From: JAJCYL01 sp040222875
GTDB taxonomy: Bacteria; Bacteroidota; Bacteroidia; Cytophagales; Cyclobacteriaceae
Length of the DNA stretch: 64,000 nt
Direction: 5' to 3'
Assembly (NCBI GenBank): GCA_040222875.1
Contig: JAVKCG010000004.1
Coordinates: forward strand, 124,001-188,000
Below, one piece after another: positions 7,778-17,377 of the stretch. Below the pieces are notes generated by a model. It was not told the DNA's origin. It did no database searches and saw only the letters and a list, made by a program, of their open reading frames with translations. The position numbers and the translations under genes were made by a program. The stretch's first letter is position 1; each line of letters opens with the position of its first letter.

Positions 7778-10147
7778 CTACTCCATCCTTAAAACATCAC
7801 TTGGGTTACTACTCACAGCTTTGTAGATATGGCCTCCAACAGCCAGTAGAGATAGAGCGGTCAGCATTAGCAAAGCTGAAAGAAAAGGAACGTATGTGAT
7901 TGGCACTGGGTAGTCCGTTATTGTTGCCAAAAGTGCATTGACAGCCATGTAAGCAACCGGAATTCCCGCCAGGCTGGCCAGACCTAACAAAATCAAAAAC
8001 TCTTTGTTCAACACAACTCCCAGATGAACCCAACCACCACCTAAAACCTTACGGATACTTATTTCTTTCATCTTGGATTTGATGCGTATTGCTGAGAGAC
8101 CGAACAAGCCGATTACAGCCAGAAAAATGGCAATAATTCCTGCCGTCGTAATTACACCGGTAGCCATGTTCGCATCCTGAAACGCATTATCAAAAACACT
8201 ATCTTGATAATAGTATTCAAACGGGTCATTTGGGAAGATGCCGTACCAGCTGGCCTCGACTTGTTTTCCAATCTCAATTAAGTCGCCTGAATTCACTTGC
8301 AACGACAAGTACTTAAAATTCTCCTCTGGGGCAAGTTGAATCATCAGTGCACCAATCTTAGACCAGAAGGGCTGGAAGTGAAAATCCCGTACTACCCCGA
8401 TTACATGGAAATTCTCGTCACCAATCTCCACGGCTTGTCCAATGGCCTGTGTCCAACCCATTTCTTTCACAAAAAGCTCATTGACAATGATCGATTGTGC
8501 ATCAGATACCTTGTTTTCTTCAAATGGCCGACCTGCAATTATTGGTAGCTCCAGTGTTTCGATGTATCCAGGGCCAACCTGAACACGCTTCGAAGTGAAA
8601 AGTTCCTCTCCTATTTTGAAATTGACCTCATTGAATGATCTTCCAATTTGATCAACTGAACCCGAAACCCTTACAACTCCGGGTATTTGTTCTACCTGCT
8701 GCTTTAACTGCTCAAATACAGACCGGCCCTTCACCTCAACCGCGATTACATCGCTCTGATTATAGCCCCAATCGAGTGTTTTTTGATAGTTGTTATTCTG
8801 CAATAAAACTATGGCCGCAATTACAGCAACAAAAGAAAAAAAGTACTGAAAACCGAGGAGCACCTTTCTGAAAATACTTTTGCCTCCAAATTTTACGGTA
8901 TCCTTCAGTATAGCTGTTGGTTGAAACCTTGAAACATACAAGGCCGGATATCCTGCTCCGCCGACCACACTGACGCATACCAAAATCGAGATATATATCC
9001 ACATGGTTCCATCTGTAAAATCGAGTGCCAACGGATTTGGCACTAATGACTGAAAACCCGGTAGAAAAAGAAACTGGATCCAGAGAATACCCAAAGCAAT
9101 TGCAAGCAGGCAGATGATGACATTCTCCACTAAAAACTGCATGACCAGTTGTTTTCTCACTCCACCCATTACTTTCCTGATACCTATTTCTTTGAGCCGA
9201 TAGGCAGCGGAGGCCACCGCTATATTCATGTAATTGATACAGGCCAACGACATCATAATCGTAGCAAGAATAGACAAGACAATAAAGCCTTCCTTCCCTG
9301 GGCTGGTGAAAATATTACCAGAAACCTTTTGCCCAATTCTTGAAGCTTCAAACAGGGAAGTGAGTTGATAGTTGATGATATCAAGCTCATTATTAGCATC
9401 ATTCTCTAATGGCACAAATTGAACCAGGCTTTCTTCTACAAGCCCCTGATTCAGCGCATCGTTTAGCTGGACAAATGTGACCCTACTATTGCTATTCCAA
9501 CTATTGAGTTCATTCAGCCCAAGTGTTTCCTGGGTTTGATAGTTGATCAAAAACTGAAAAGCGAAACTGGACCTTCTATCAAATTCTCTGGCTACCCCAC
9601 GGATCACGAAAGGCTGGATAACTTCCTGGTCGTTGATGATAAACTTCAGACTTAGCTGCTCTCCTATCGGATTAGAATCATCGAAATATTTTTCAGACAT
9701 TTTTTCACTTAGGATGATCGCATTTGGTTCTTTCAATGAATTCACAACTCCCCACTTCAATGGAAACGAAAACATTTCCAGAAACTCGGGGTCAACAAAC
9801 CTGAGTTGCTCCTCAAAAACCTTGTCATCATATCGCACATATGCTGAAGTCTGAGCCAGTCGGCTTACTTTTTCAACATTGGTCAAGTTCTCCTTAAGAA
9901 TTGACCCAAGTGGATTGGCCGTACCAGAATAAAGTTGACTTCCGTAATCAACCCTCGCCTCTCTGTTAATCACAAAAATGTTAGCGCCATTTTTATGGTA
10001 TTGGTCGATGGTCACAAAAAATTCGATGAATACATAAACGAATAAGCTGCATCCCACGGCCAATGACAGACCAAGTGCATTTATTAAAGAAGATGTTTTG
10101 TGTTTGAAAAAATTTCTAATCCCGATTTTTAGGTAGTGCTTGAGCAT
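7778..10147 (-). CDS. FtsX/MacB-type ABC transporter permease
   Basis: A 789-residue permease of the same family as 4713-7154. It starts MLKHYLKIGIRNFFKHKTSS with an N-terminal helix at about 20-45. The coupling loops are KEIGIRKVMGG (after the first helix block) and KEISIRKVLGG near residue 680, and the ending is SNPSDVLRME. Sequence divergence from its neighbour is large, so these are old paralogues rather than a recent duplication. It is convergent with the YwbE operon, with no ATPase or membrane-fusion gene beside it. Confidence 0.92.
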   Translation of the reverse strand: MLKHYLKIGIRNFFKHKTSSLINALGLSLAVGCSLFVYVFIEFFVTIDQYHKNGANIFVINREARVDYGSQLYSGTANPLGSILKENLTNVEKVSRLAQTSAYVRYDDKVFEEQLRFVDPEFLEMFSFPLKWGVVNSLKEPNAIILSEKMSEKYFDDSNPIGEQLSLKFIINDQEVIQPFVIRGVAREFDRRSSFAFQFLINYQTQETLGLNELNSWNSNSRVTFVQLNDALNQGLVEESLVQFVPLENDANNELDIINYQLTSLFEASRIGQKVSGNIFTSPGKEGFIVLSILATIMMSLACINYMNIAVASAAYRLKEIGIRKVMGGVRKQLVMQFLVENVIICLLAIALGILWIQFLFLPGFQSLVPNPLALDFTDGTMWIYISILVCVSVVGGAGYPALYVSRFQPTAILKDTVKFGGKSIFRKVLLGFQYFFSFVAVIAAIVLLQNNNYQKTLDWGYNQSDVIAVEVKGRSVFEQLKQQVEQIPGVVRVSGSVDQIGRSFNEVNFKIGEELFTSKRVQVGPGYIETLELPIIAGRPFEENKVSDAQSIIVNELFVKEMGWTQAIGQAVEIGDENFHVIGVVRDFHFQPFWSKIGALMIQLAPEENFKYLSLQVNSGDLIEIGKQVEASWYGIFPNDPFEYYYQDSVFDNAFQDANMATGVITTAGIIAIFLAVIGLFGLSAIRIKSKMKEISIRKVLGGGWVHLGVVLNKEFLILLGLASLAGIPVAYMAVNALLATITDYPVPITYVPFLSALLMLTALSLLAVGGHIYKAVSSNPSDVLRME

Positions 10148-10218
10148 TGTTAGTGAATTTGGGGTAAGACGTTTAACGCTGCCACCTGGTTACCTAACTA
10201 ATCTGCTATCAACGTGGC

Positions 10219-10536
10219 TTATTTGGGATTGATTTGTCTCAATAAAGATTTGAATCGTTGAGGATCTCTTCTGGTGTCCCAAATCCTTAATATTTGAACT
10301 GTTTCATCAACTACTCGATAAACCATCCAATAATCCCTTACAACCTTAAGCCTGGTATCTTTGAAATCAGTTCTGTTGCCAATACCCGGATGCGCTGTAA
10401 CTAACGCTGCTGTTTCGTCGAACAGCTTGTTAAGTTTTCTCGAATAATTCTTGGATTCATTTCTTTTAATCCAATAAGAAAGAATATCTCTCTTATCCCT
10501 GACGGCGCTTTTTGACCAGATTAGTCGTTGAGCCAT
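10219..10536 (-). CDS. ParE/RelE-type toxin
   Basis: A 105-residue toxin of the RelE/ParE superfamily. It has the N-terminal WSKSAVRDKRDILSYW helix hairpin, then AHPGIGNRTD, LKVVRDYWMVYRVVDETVQILRIWDTRRDP, a typical arrangement for ParE-like proteins. These act on gyrase (ParE) or on translated mRNA (RelE); the subfamily is not clear here. The start overlaps the end of the antitoxin gene by 16 bases, the usual order of antitoxin first. Confidence 0.88.
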   Translation of the reverse strand: MAQRLIWSKSAVRDKRDILSYWIKRNESKNYSRKLNKLFDETAALVTAHPGIGNRTDFKDTRLKVVRDYWMVYRVVDETVQILRIWDTRRDPQRFKSLLRQINPK

Positions 10537-10757
10537 TCTCTCATCATCTTTTGATGTTCAGAATGAGAAGTAACCTCACCATTTTCCACTTCGTCAATGG
10601 CGATTTGAATATTTGATTTTTGCTCTTTAGATAAGCTAATTACTGTATGGTCTTCCGAATTGATTTCAACTAATTTCGAAATTTCAAAGAGTAAATTGGT
10701 ATCAGTTGTCTTGTTAATAACTTGAATCAAGTTCGATTTAATGGCGTCAGTCTCCAT
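10521..10757 (-). CDS. Antitoxin of ParE-type module
   Basis: A 78-residue acidic protein resembling the small antitoxins that precede ParE-type toxins in Bacteroidota. An N-terminal helical segment (IKSNLIQVINKTTDTNLLFEISKLVE) is followed by an SKEQKSNIQIAIDEVENGEV segment and a C-terminal EWLND that probably wraps the toxin. It is the first gene of the module. A short palindrome immediately before its start codon is a likely autorepression site. Confidence 0.8.
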   Translation of the reverse strand: METDAIKSNLIQVINKTTDTNLLFEISKLVEINSEDHTVISLSKEQKSNIQIAIDEVENGEVTSHSEHQKMMREWLND

Positions 10758-10770
10758 ATATCAAAGATAT
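10758..10770. promoter_or_regulatory. Palindrome at antitoxin start, candidate operator
   Basis: ATATC-AAA-GATAT directly abuts the antitoxin ATG (10757). Toxin-antitoxin operons are usually repressed by their own products at such sites; the assignment is inference from position and symmetry. Confidence 0.4.
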
Positions 10771-10807
10771 TATATTTTCAGAAAGCTTTAGGCCAACACG
10801 ATGAACA

Positions 10808-10842
10808 CATCATCTTAAAGTGTCTTTATATTTAAGATGATG
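10808..10842. promoter_or_regulatory. 12-base inverted repeat covering the AraC-type gene start
   Basis: CATCATCTTAAA (10808-10819) and TTTAAGATGATG (10831-10842) are perfect inverted arms around an 11-base spacer. The right arm contains both in-frame ATGs (10837 and 10840) of the regulator gene. It could be a DNA operator or an mRNA hairpin hiding the start codon. Confidence 0.6.
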
Positions 10843-11628
10843 ATCTTCAACAATTATCCAGCGCATCCAACGCATGTCAGGGTAATCAAAGAATTTTGGG
10901 TTTTTCAGGACACCAATAAAACACCCGGTCGGCACAAGATCATCCCTGATGGCTATTGTGAGATCATTTTTCATTTTGGCGACCCGTATCGGATTAAGCT
11001 TAATGGAGATTGGGAAATGCAGCCAAATGCTCTTTTTGCCGGACAGATCACTAAACATTTCTTTCTCGAGAACACCGGTTGTTCTGACACTTTAGGGGTC
11101 AAACTTTATCCGGATATAGCTGCGGAATTATTCAGAATAGATATGTCAACCGTAACTGATAAAGTAGTCGATCTGGGAATGGTTGACACAATGCAACCAT
11201 TGAATGAGTTGGCAAAAACCCGGTCAGATAAAGATCGAATCGAAATTGTTTCTAAATGGATTGACAAACTAATTTTTGAGAAAGCTGAATGGTCAATTCA
11301 CAGTGCTGTTGATATCATTTTAGAGAGGAACGGCGTGGTAGGTATTGATTCTTTATCCAAAAAATGCGGCATGAGCAAAAGGCATCTTGAGCGCTTATTT
11401 AAATTAAAGATTGGCCTTTCACCCAAACTGTTGGCTAGAATTATCCGCTTCAGTTACATTTTTAAGAACGTTGAAAAAAGTGGCCCCTCATGGATTGATC
11501 TGGCTTTTAAATCCGGCTATTTCGATCAATCTCATTTCATTAGGGACTTCAAGGAATTTACAGGTGAAGAACCGGGTAAATATGGCTTCAATGAAAAAAA
11601 TATGGCCAACTTCTTTTTATTGAAGTAA
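10837..11628 (+). CDS. AraC-family transcriptional regulator
   Basis: A 263-residue regulator. The N-terminal half (about 1-140) is a small ligand-sensing beta-barrel of the DUF6597 type often fused to AraC domains: YPAHPTHVRVIKEFWVFQ, PDGYCEIIFHFGDPYR. The C-terminal half (about 155-255) is an AraC double helix-turn-helix: GIDSLSKKCGMSKRHLERLFKLKIGLSPKLLARIIRF, then DLAFKSGYFDQSHFIRDFKEFTGEEPGKY. The start codon lies in a 12-base inverted repeat. A DUF6265 gene follows 58 bases downstream on the same strand and may be its target or co-transcribed partner. Confidence 0.92.
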   Translation: MMIFNNYPAHPTHVRVIKEFWVFQDTNKTPGRHKIIPDGYCEIIFHFGDPYRIKLNGDWEMQPNALFAGQITKHFFLENTGCSDTLGVKLYPDIAAELFRIDMSTVTDKVVDLGMVDTMQPLNELAKTRSDKDRIEIVSKWIDKLIFEKAEWSIHSAVDIILERNGVVGIDSLSKKCGMSKRHLERLFKLKIGLSPKLLARIIRFSYIFKNVEKSGPSWIDLAFKSGYFDQSHFIRDFKEFTGEEPGKYGFNEKNMANFFLLK

Positions 11629-11686
11629 TGTCGCATTTATACAATATCACTCAAGCCCTCATTACTTGTTTTGCTCAAAAAAAGAG

Positions 11687-12136
11687 ATGAAACTTATCTA
11701 TACTTTTATATTCTTAGTGGCCATATTGGTCAGTGCGAGTGCTCAATCAGAGCTTGATCAATTTGCCTGGCTCTTGGGTAAATGGGAACGGTCAAATGTC
11801 AGGTCCAACCGTACAGCTTTTGAAAATTGGGAGAAAAGCTCTGACTCAAAGTTTTCCGGAATTGGTTTTACGTTGCAGGATGGAGATACTGTTTTTGTTG
11901 AAAAACTTGAACTGGTGAGTAATAAGGACGGTGTATTCTATGTAGCGAATGTAGCTCATAATGCTGCACCGGTCTTCTTCAAAATAATTGAAATTACTGA
12001 TTCAGGATTTATCTCTGAAAACCTTAAGCATGATTTCCCGAAACGAATTGAGTATGAGTTAAGTGGGAATAACTTAAAAGCAACTATTTCAGGAGATGGT
12101 AAGCAAATTCCCTTTGAATTTATCCGAATAGATTAA
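11687..12136 (+). CDS. Secreted DUF6265 family protein
   Basis: A 149-residue exported protein with a signal peptide (MKLIYTFIFLVAILVSASAQ) and a lipocalin-like DUF6265 domain. The family opening LDQFAWLLGKWERSN is visible just after cleavage, and the strand HDFPKRIEYELSGNNLKATISG sits near the end. The role is unknown. The ATG at 11687 is preferred over an upstream in-frame start at 11666 because it opens directly at the signal peptide and has a short purine-rich stretch before it. Confidence 0.85.
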   Translation: MKLIYTFIFLVAILVSASAQSELDQFAWLLGKWERSNVRSNRTAFENWEKSSDSKFSGIGFTLQDGDTVFVEKLELVSNKDGVFYVANVAHNAAPVFFKIIEITDSGFISENLKHDFPKRIEYELSGNNLKATISGDGKQIPFEFIRID

Positions 12137-12192
12137 TTGTACGGAACAGGGCCTCTCGCATTGCTGTAACGATTCAAATGCCTGTCTGCCTC

Positions 12193-14259
12193 CTATTCGG
12201 TTCTCAACGATTGCACCGGATTAGCTGCCGCAGCCCTTCTAGCTTGGTTGGAAACAATGCCGAGGGCGAAAACTAATGCCAGTAAACCAGTAACCGGGAA
12301 AATCCACCACTGAATATTGACATGTATCGGATATCGTTCAAGATAAAGGCTCAATATATACCATGAAAAAGGTGCGGCCAGCAGAAAGGCCACAATTACC
12401 AACTTTGAGAAATCCTTTGACATCAATGAAACGAGACTCATTATTGAAGCACCCAATACTTTCCTGATGCCGATCTCCTTGGTACGCTGCTCAGCCATGT
12501 AAGAGGCCAGGCCAAACAAACCCAATCCGGTAATGATTGCTGCCAGGATGGCAAATAAGGTTGACAGCTTTATTGTGAGGTTGATAGTGGCAAACTTCTG
12601 TTCAAATTCAGCATCAGCAAAACGATACTCAAACGGATACGCAGAGTTGTGTATATCGAAAACATCTTCAACAGTTGCCAATGATTGTTCTAATTCCATG
12701 CCTGCTTTAAGTCTGATCGTTACAACCCCTACCCAGTCGGGATCCATAATCATAAACATAGGCTTGACCTCCTCATAGGGTGATCCCATAAGCACATCAT
12801 CCACTACGCCGATGAGCTTCTTTTTTCCACCCCAAAGATCAAGATTGGTACCAATCGGATCTTCTAGTCCCATCAAATCCAAAGCAGCTTTGTTAATAAC
12901 AATCGAGGATGTATCTGAGGTAAAATCGTCAGAAAAATCCCTGCCCTGAAGTACTTTGATGCCCATGGTTTGGCAGTAATCATAATTCGCAGCGATTGTT
13001 GTGAATATCACTCTTAAATTCTCAGGCTTACCAGGCCAACCAAGAAAATTGTTGGAATTTATTTGCGTTATTTCACTATTTGAACTGGTAACAGATTCAA
13101 CAGCTCCCGACTGCAACAAGTCCTGTTTCAGAACGTCCCAATTTTGCTGAATCTGATCCGTCCAATACACGCTGATTAGATTATCCTGCTTATAACCCAG
13201 CTCCCGGTTTTTTACCAAATCAATTTGCTGGATGATGACTACAGTACTGATCATAAGAATGATTGAAAATCCGAATTGGAGAATCACTAAAACCTTTCTT
13301 GGCGTTGAGGCATTTTTGCCAGTTGAGATCCTTCCCTTGAGTGTTTTTATTGGGCTAAAAGACGACAAGTACAAGGCGGGGTAACTGCCAGCAATAATTC
13401 CAGTCAACAGAATAGCCGCAAGTGAAATCATCCAGAATTGCAGGGATGAATAATCAATAAATAGTTGCTTCTCAACGAGGTTGTTATATGCTGGAAGGGC
13501 CAATTGGGCCAATAGAATTGCAAAAACAAAAGCGAGGAATGAAATGATAATTGACTCTCCAAAAAATTGTGAAATGAGTTGACCACGATTGGAGCCAAGG
13601 CTTTTGCGAATGCCCACCTCCCTGGCCCTCCGCTCACTTCTTGCTGTAGCCAAATTCATGAAATTGATACAGGCGATCAGAATAATTAAAAATGCGATAG
13701 CTGTAAACAACTGAACATAGTCACTCATACCACCAGCCTCCTTGCCGTTTTCAAAATTGGAATGAAGTCTCCATCTAAGCAAAGGATGCAAATACAATTC
13801 ACGCGGAATATCATCTTCACCGTTTTCGGCAAGCATGGTTTTTATGCGCTCTTCAACTGCTACTTCGTCTTCGTCATTGTTCAATTCTACATAAACCTGA
13901 AATGAATAATTGCCCCAGTTGGTAGAATTGCGAACCACCCATGGGCTTATGGATTCACGGTATTTCCAGGTCATTAGGAACTCAAATTCCATTGATGAGT
14001 TTGTCGGCAAATCTTTCAGCACCCCGGTTACCTTCAAATTACCCTCATCATTCACCCTTACTGTCTTATTTATGGGGTCTTCGCCTGGAAATAAAATCCC
14101 GGCCAACGTTTCTGTAATTACTATTGATTTTGGATCATCCAGAACTATATCAGGGCTACCATGCAAAAGTTCATACTCAAACATCTCCAAGAACTCTTCA
14201 CTCACATAGTAGCCTTTTTGCACAATGCGCTTTTCCCCGACGGTCAACAAATGTTGCAT
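12193..14259 (-). pseudogene. FtsX/MacB-type permease lacking its N-terminus
   Basis: A 688-residue frame with the central helices, coupling loops REVGIRKSLGSN and KEIGIRKVLGAS, and the ending NPVQSLRTE of the permease family. It starts inside the first periplasmic domain (MQHLLTVGEKRIVQKGYYV). The usual N-terminal helix and about 100 residues are missing. Upstream codons stay family-compatible for only about 20 residues (LGHTSLVVTFPIALSTPT) before an in-frame TAA, and a YoeB/YefM module begins about 130 bases upstream. The gene was probably truncated by insertion or deletion. Without the first helix it would not assemble normally. Confidence 0.8.
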
Positions 14260-14386
14260 AGTAGGAGTACTTAGTGCAATAGGAAACGTTACAACTAAGG
14301 AGGTATGACCCAGGAGTGTTTATACCAAGGCTTAACTTAAATGAGTCAACTTCATTTGAAACCGATATTGATATAACACGCACCTC

Positions 14387-14641
14387 CTAATAATGATATC
14401 GGCACTGAATAATTCTGATTTGATTCTTACCCACCCTATAAACCAATCTATGTTCAAGTGTAATTCTCCTGGACCAATAACCTGATAGGTGATGCTTTAA
14501 TGGCTCTGGCGAACCTATCCCATCAAATGGATTGCGAATTACACCTTTAATCAAGGAATTTATTTTCTTTAGAATTTTCTTATCAGAACTCTGCCAATAC
14601 AAATAATCTTCCCAAGCCTGATCTAGAAATATAATTTCCAT
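14387..14641 (-). CDS. yoeB: YoeB-type mRNA interferase toxin
   Basis: An 84-residue toxin of the RelE superfamily, YoeB group. The signature segments are WEDYLYWQSSDKKILKKINSLIK, PFDGIGSPEPLKHHLSGYWSRRI and the ending HRLVYRVGKNQIRIIQCRYHY. The C-terminal His-Tyr is characteristic of YoeB, which cuts mRNA on the ribosome. The ATG at 14641 overlaps the antitoxin stop by one base. Confidence 0.94.
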   Translation of the reverse strand: MEIIFLDQAWEDYLYWQSSDKKILKKINSLIKGVIRNPFDGIGSPEPLKHHLSGYWSRRITLEHRLVYRVGKNQIRIIQCRYHY

Positions 14642-14892
14642 CAATCTAGCAGCTGTCTGGCTTTGCCCTCTTCAGCTTTATCGGCATTGATGGCTGCTCT
14701 TAATCTTTCGGCATTTTTAGGACTCTTTAGTAAATGAAACGTCTCTTGTTGGCTTTCATACTCACTTTTGCTCATTAACACCATGTCCCGCCCTTTCGGC
14801 CTTGAGATAAATAAAGGCTTGCCCATATCAAAAACCTGGTCGAAATATGACTTCATGTTTTTTCTGAAATCAGTAAGTGTAGTAATCTCCAT
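14641..14892 (-). CDS. yefM: YefM/Phd-type antitoxin
   Basis: An 83-residue Phd/YefM antitoxin with the N-terminal DNA-binding fold MEITTLTDFRKNMKSYFDQV and RPKGRDMVLMSKSEYES. A charged toxin-binding C-terminal tail ends ARQLLD. The ATG at 14892 is preferred to a TTG three codons earlier. It is translationally coupled to yoeB and probably represses the operon together with the toxin. Confidence 0.93.
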   Translation of the reverse strand: MEITTLTDFRKNMKSYFDQVFDMGKPLFISRPKGRDMVLMSKSEYESQQETFHLLKSPKNAERLRAAINADKAEEGKARQLLD

Positions 14893-14938
14893 TATTAGCA
14901 AGTTTCAAACAAAAGTAATAAGTACAGGATAATGTACA

Positions 14939-17377
14939 TCAAAAAGGATAACCTATCCCAATATTAAATACCAGATTCTCAGAGGCCTGGAATTTTTCAC
15001 TGTTGAAATCAGGATCCCAAATAAACCTATTACCAGAATCTCTCGCCGGATCGAAAATCTTTAAGCCAGCATCAAATCGAAGTAGTAAAAATGAGAAATC
15101 AAGCCTCAAACCATAACCAGTGCCAATTGCGATTTCCCGAAAAAATCGATTGATCTCAAATTGAGCCCCATCTCTCGTCGGATCATTCCTGAGGGTCCAG
15201 ATGTTGCCGAGATCCATAAAAATAGCGCCATCAATAAAGCCTAAAATGTTATGGCGAAGCTCAATACTTGATTCGATCAGTATTTCACCTTGTTGCTCAA
15301 AGTTATCCGTGTATAGTCCATTTTCATCAAGCGGTGTGTATGAACCAGGCCCTAATCTCCGGGGCCTCCATGCCCTAATTCCATTGCTTCCACCAGCAAA
15401 AAAGTATTTTTCATAAGGCAAGATTTTATTGTCATCATAAGGGTATGCCAATCCCAGGTTTACCCGATAGGCAAAAATTACTTTTGAGGAAATGGGGTCA
15501 TTAAACCGGTAATCGACATTAAACTTTAAGTATTTGTAAAACTCCAAAGATTCAGTTGTCAACTCTTGAGGCTCAAAGAAATTTTGGGTAGTGCCACCAC
15601 TCTCAATAGAATACCTCAAAAAAGATGAGACCTCCGCCAGATTACCGTATTGGTTAAAGTTATTAATTACTGAAAACGACATAGCGCTCACATATGAAGG
15701 CCGGAATGTATTTTTCAGCAAATTTCCCCGGCTCTCCAGATCATCTAGAAATGCCTGAAACGTATTCGATTTAATATCAGAATTAATGTAGGTAATCTCG
15801 GCAGGAGAAAATCTATAAATTTTGTTTCTCTTATTAAGCCATGAATAAGTGATGGCCCCCTGGAAACTATTTCTATTATACTCAGGACGATTTGTAAAAG
15901 TTAAACCTGTATTAATATTTGTTTTTGGTTCAAGGTTCCTGACCTTCCGTTTAAGCCTTTTGCTTAGCGGAAAAAGGAATTGTGGGAACAACAAAGATGC
16001 ATTTAGACCAAGCTCCGTACTTTGATAAACATCCTGCTCATTGGAAGCTGACGCAACCCCTTCCACTCCAAACCTACCAGTCAATTCTAAAATTTCAAGG
16101 CCTCCGAAAACGTTCCTATTTTTGATCAACCCGTTCACAAAAGGACCCGGTAATCCCTGGCTGACATTTACACCAACTTCTCCGGAGGTTTGATACTTTT
16201 CAAGCGGACTAGTGAAAATATTGGCCACAAATTGACCGCCGGTAGTATCATAGTTCACATTAATAAACTTGAACATATCCAGGTTTGCCAATTGCCGCTG
16301 CGTTGTCAATGTATTTGAACGTCGAAAAAGACTGTCTTTTTGAATCAATAACCTGGATTCCAGAATCCTGCGATTGTACTTGTCTTCGATAAATTGAAAC
16401 CTTATTCCATTATATTCTTTTACTGTTCTTTTGCCGCCTGCCACTTGCAAATTGGCATCGGTTATAAAATTGACTTGATCGGTGGTAAATACTTTATGCT
16501 CCCTGTCGTCATTCTGACCAAGGATTTCCGTCCTCAGGAGCACTCTATTATCAGAGAGACTAATAGTATCAACTTCGAATTGGATGAATTGCCGACTAAA
16601 GTCGAAATAACCATTATTCACCAAAACATTGTAAAGCCTTTCACGCTCAGCTGAAATCGTAGCCTGGTTATAGTTCGCACCAACCTCTATCAAACCTTCT
16701 TCTGAATTCTCAGCTATCAAGGAAGCTATTACATCATCCTCAATATTATATTCAAGTGAATCAATGATATACGGTGGCCCTTTGTCCACATCGTAAGTCA
16801 ACGTGACAAGCTTCGCCAATGATTTTGTGTTTGAAGAAACATCAGCCTGGAAGAACCCGATAGAGTTCATGTAAAGCTCAAATTGCTCCGTAGTTTGTCT
16901 TACCAAAGAGCTATCGAACACAGCCAATGGTTCACCCCACCTCATCATCAAATTCCCTTCTTTAATAGTGCGGTCAACTTTGGCCAGCTTACGATTGCGT
17001 TTTAAGCGTTGTTTTTGAACGTATCCTGACTCAGGGTCTTTGTCTTTAATTCGCTTTGCAAACTTTTCCCTGATCTCTTCTTTTTCTTCATTGTACTTGA
17101 CGGTATCGTATGCGTTCAACCCGACTTGATAGAACCACACATATGGGGTAAATGGTATTAATGGGAACTTACGATTTGGTTTTTGAAGATAGAGCCCTTC
17201 CAAACCAAGGCGTTCAGATCGTTTGACGCCATCAATTTTTTGCTTGTAAAGTAATTTTTGATCTTTTTTGAGAAACCTAGTACCCAGGCACCCTGTTAGG
17301 CTAAAGAGTGATAGAATTAAAAAGAGCCTGGTTAACCTGATACAAAATCCGCCCAATGTTGTCGAAGAGTGACTCAA
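14939..17377 (-). CDS. tamL: BamA-like outer-membrane lipoprotein TamL
   Basis: An 812-residue Omp85-family protein. A lipoprotein signal ends at LFSLTGC, POTRA-like repeats occupy roughly 150-420 and a C-terminal beta-barrel ends in the hydrophobic FNIGIGYPF strand. The barrel contains the family KYFFAGGSNGIRAWRPRRLGPGSY segment, including the RGxR-like lid motif. Lipidated Omp85 proteins of Bacteroidota (TamL) work with TamB in outer-membrane assembly. No in-frame ATG precedes the signal peptide; the best starts are TTG codons at 17377 or 17356. The 5' end overlaps that of the divergent methyltransferase gene by about 22 bases. Confidence 0.88.
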   Translation of the reverse strand: MSHSSTTLGGFCIRLTRLFLILSLFSLTGCLGTRFLKKDQKLLYKQKIDGVKRSERLGLEGLYLQKPNRKFPLIPFTPYVWFYQVGLNAYDTVKYNEEKEEIREKFAKRIKDKDPESGYVQKQRLKRNRKLAKVDRTIKEGNLMMRWGEPLAVFDSSLVRQTTEQFELYMNSIGFFQADVSSNTKSLAKLVTLTYDVDKGPPYIIDSLEYNIEDDVIASLIAENSEEGLIEVGANYNQATISAERERLYNVLVNNGYFDFSRQFIQFEVDTISLSDNRVLLRTEILGQNDDREHKVFTTDQVNFITDANLQVAGGKRTVKEYNGIRFQFIEDKYNRRILESRLLIQKDSLFRRSNTLTTQRQLANLDMFKFINVNYDTTGGQFVANIFTSPLEKYQTSGEVGVNVSQGLPGPFVNGLIKNRNVFGGLEILELTGRFGVEGVASASNEQDVYQSTELGLNASLLFPQFLFPLSKRLKRKVRNLEPKTNINTGLTFTNRPEYNRNSFQGAITYSWLNKRNKIYRFSPAEITYINSDIKSNTFQAFLDDLESRGNLLKNTFRPSYVSAMSFSVINNFNQYGNLAEVSSFLRYSIESGGTTQNFFEPQELTTESLEFYKYLKFNVDYRFNDPISSKVIFAYRVNLGLAYPYDDNKILPYEKYFFAGGSNGIRAWRPRRLGPGSYTPLDENGLYTDNFEQQGEILIESSIELRHNILGFIDGAIFMDLGNIWTLRNDPTRDGAQFEINRFFREIAIGTGYGLRLDFSFLLLRFDAGLKIFDPARDSGNRFIWDPDFNSEKFQASENLVFNIGIGYPF

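Noticed and set aside
10800..10850. The 12-base inverted repeat read as a terminator for the toxin-antitoxin operon
   Set aside because: It lies upstream, not downstream, of that operon and has no T-run in either direction.
14198..14383. A 61-codon reverse frame beginning GTG just after yoeB with a GGAGG sequence upstream
   Set aside because: It overlaps the 5' part of the truncated permease in another frame and shows no protein-like pattern; the GGAGG is probably accidental.
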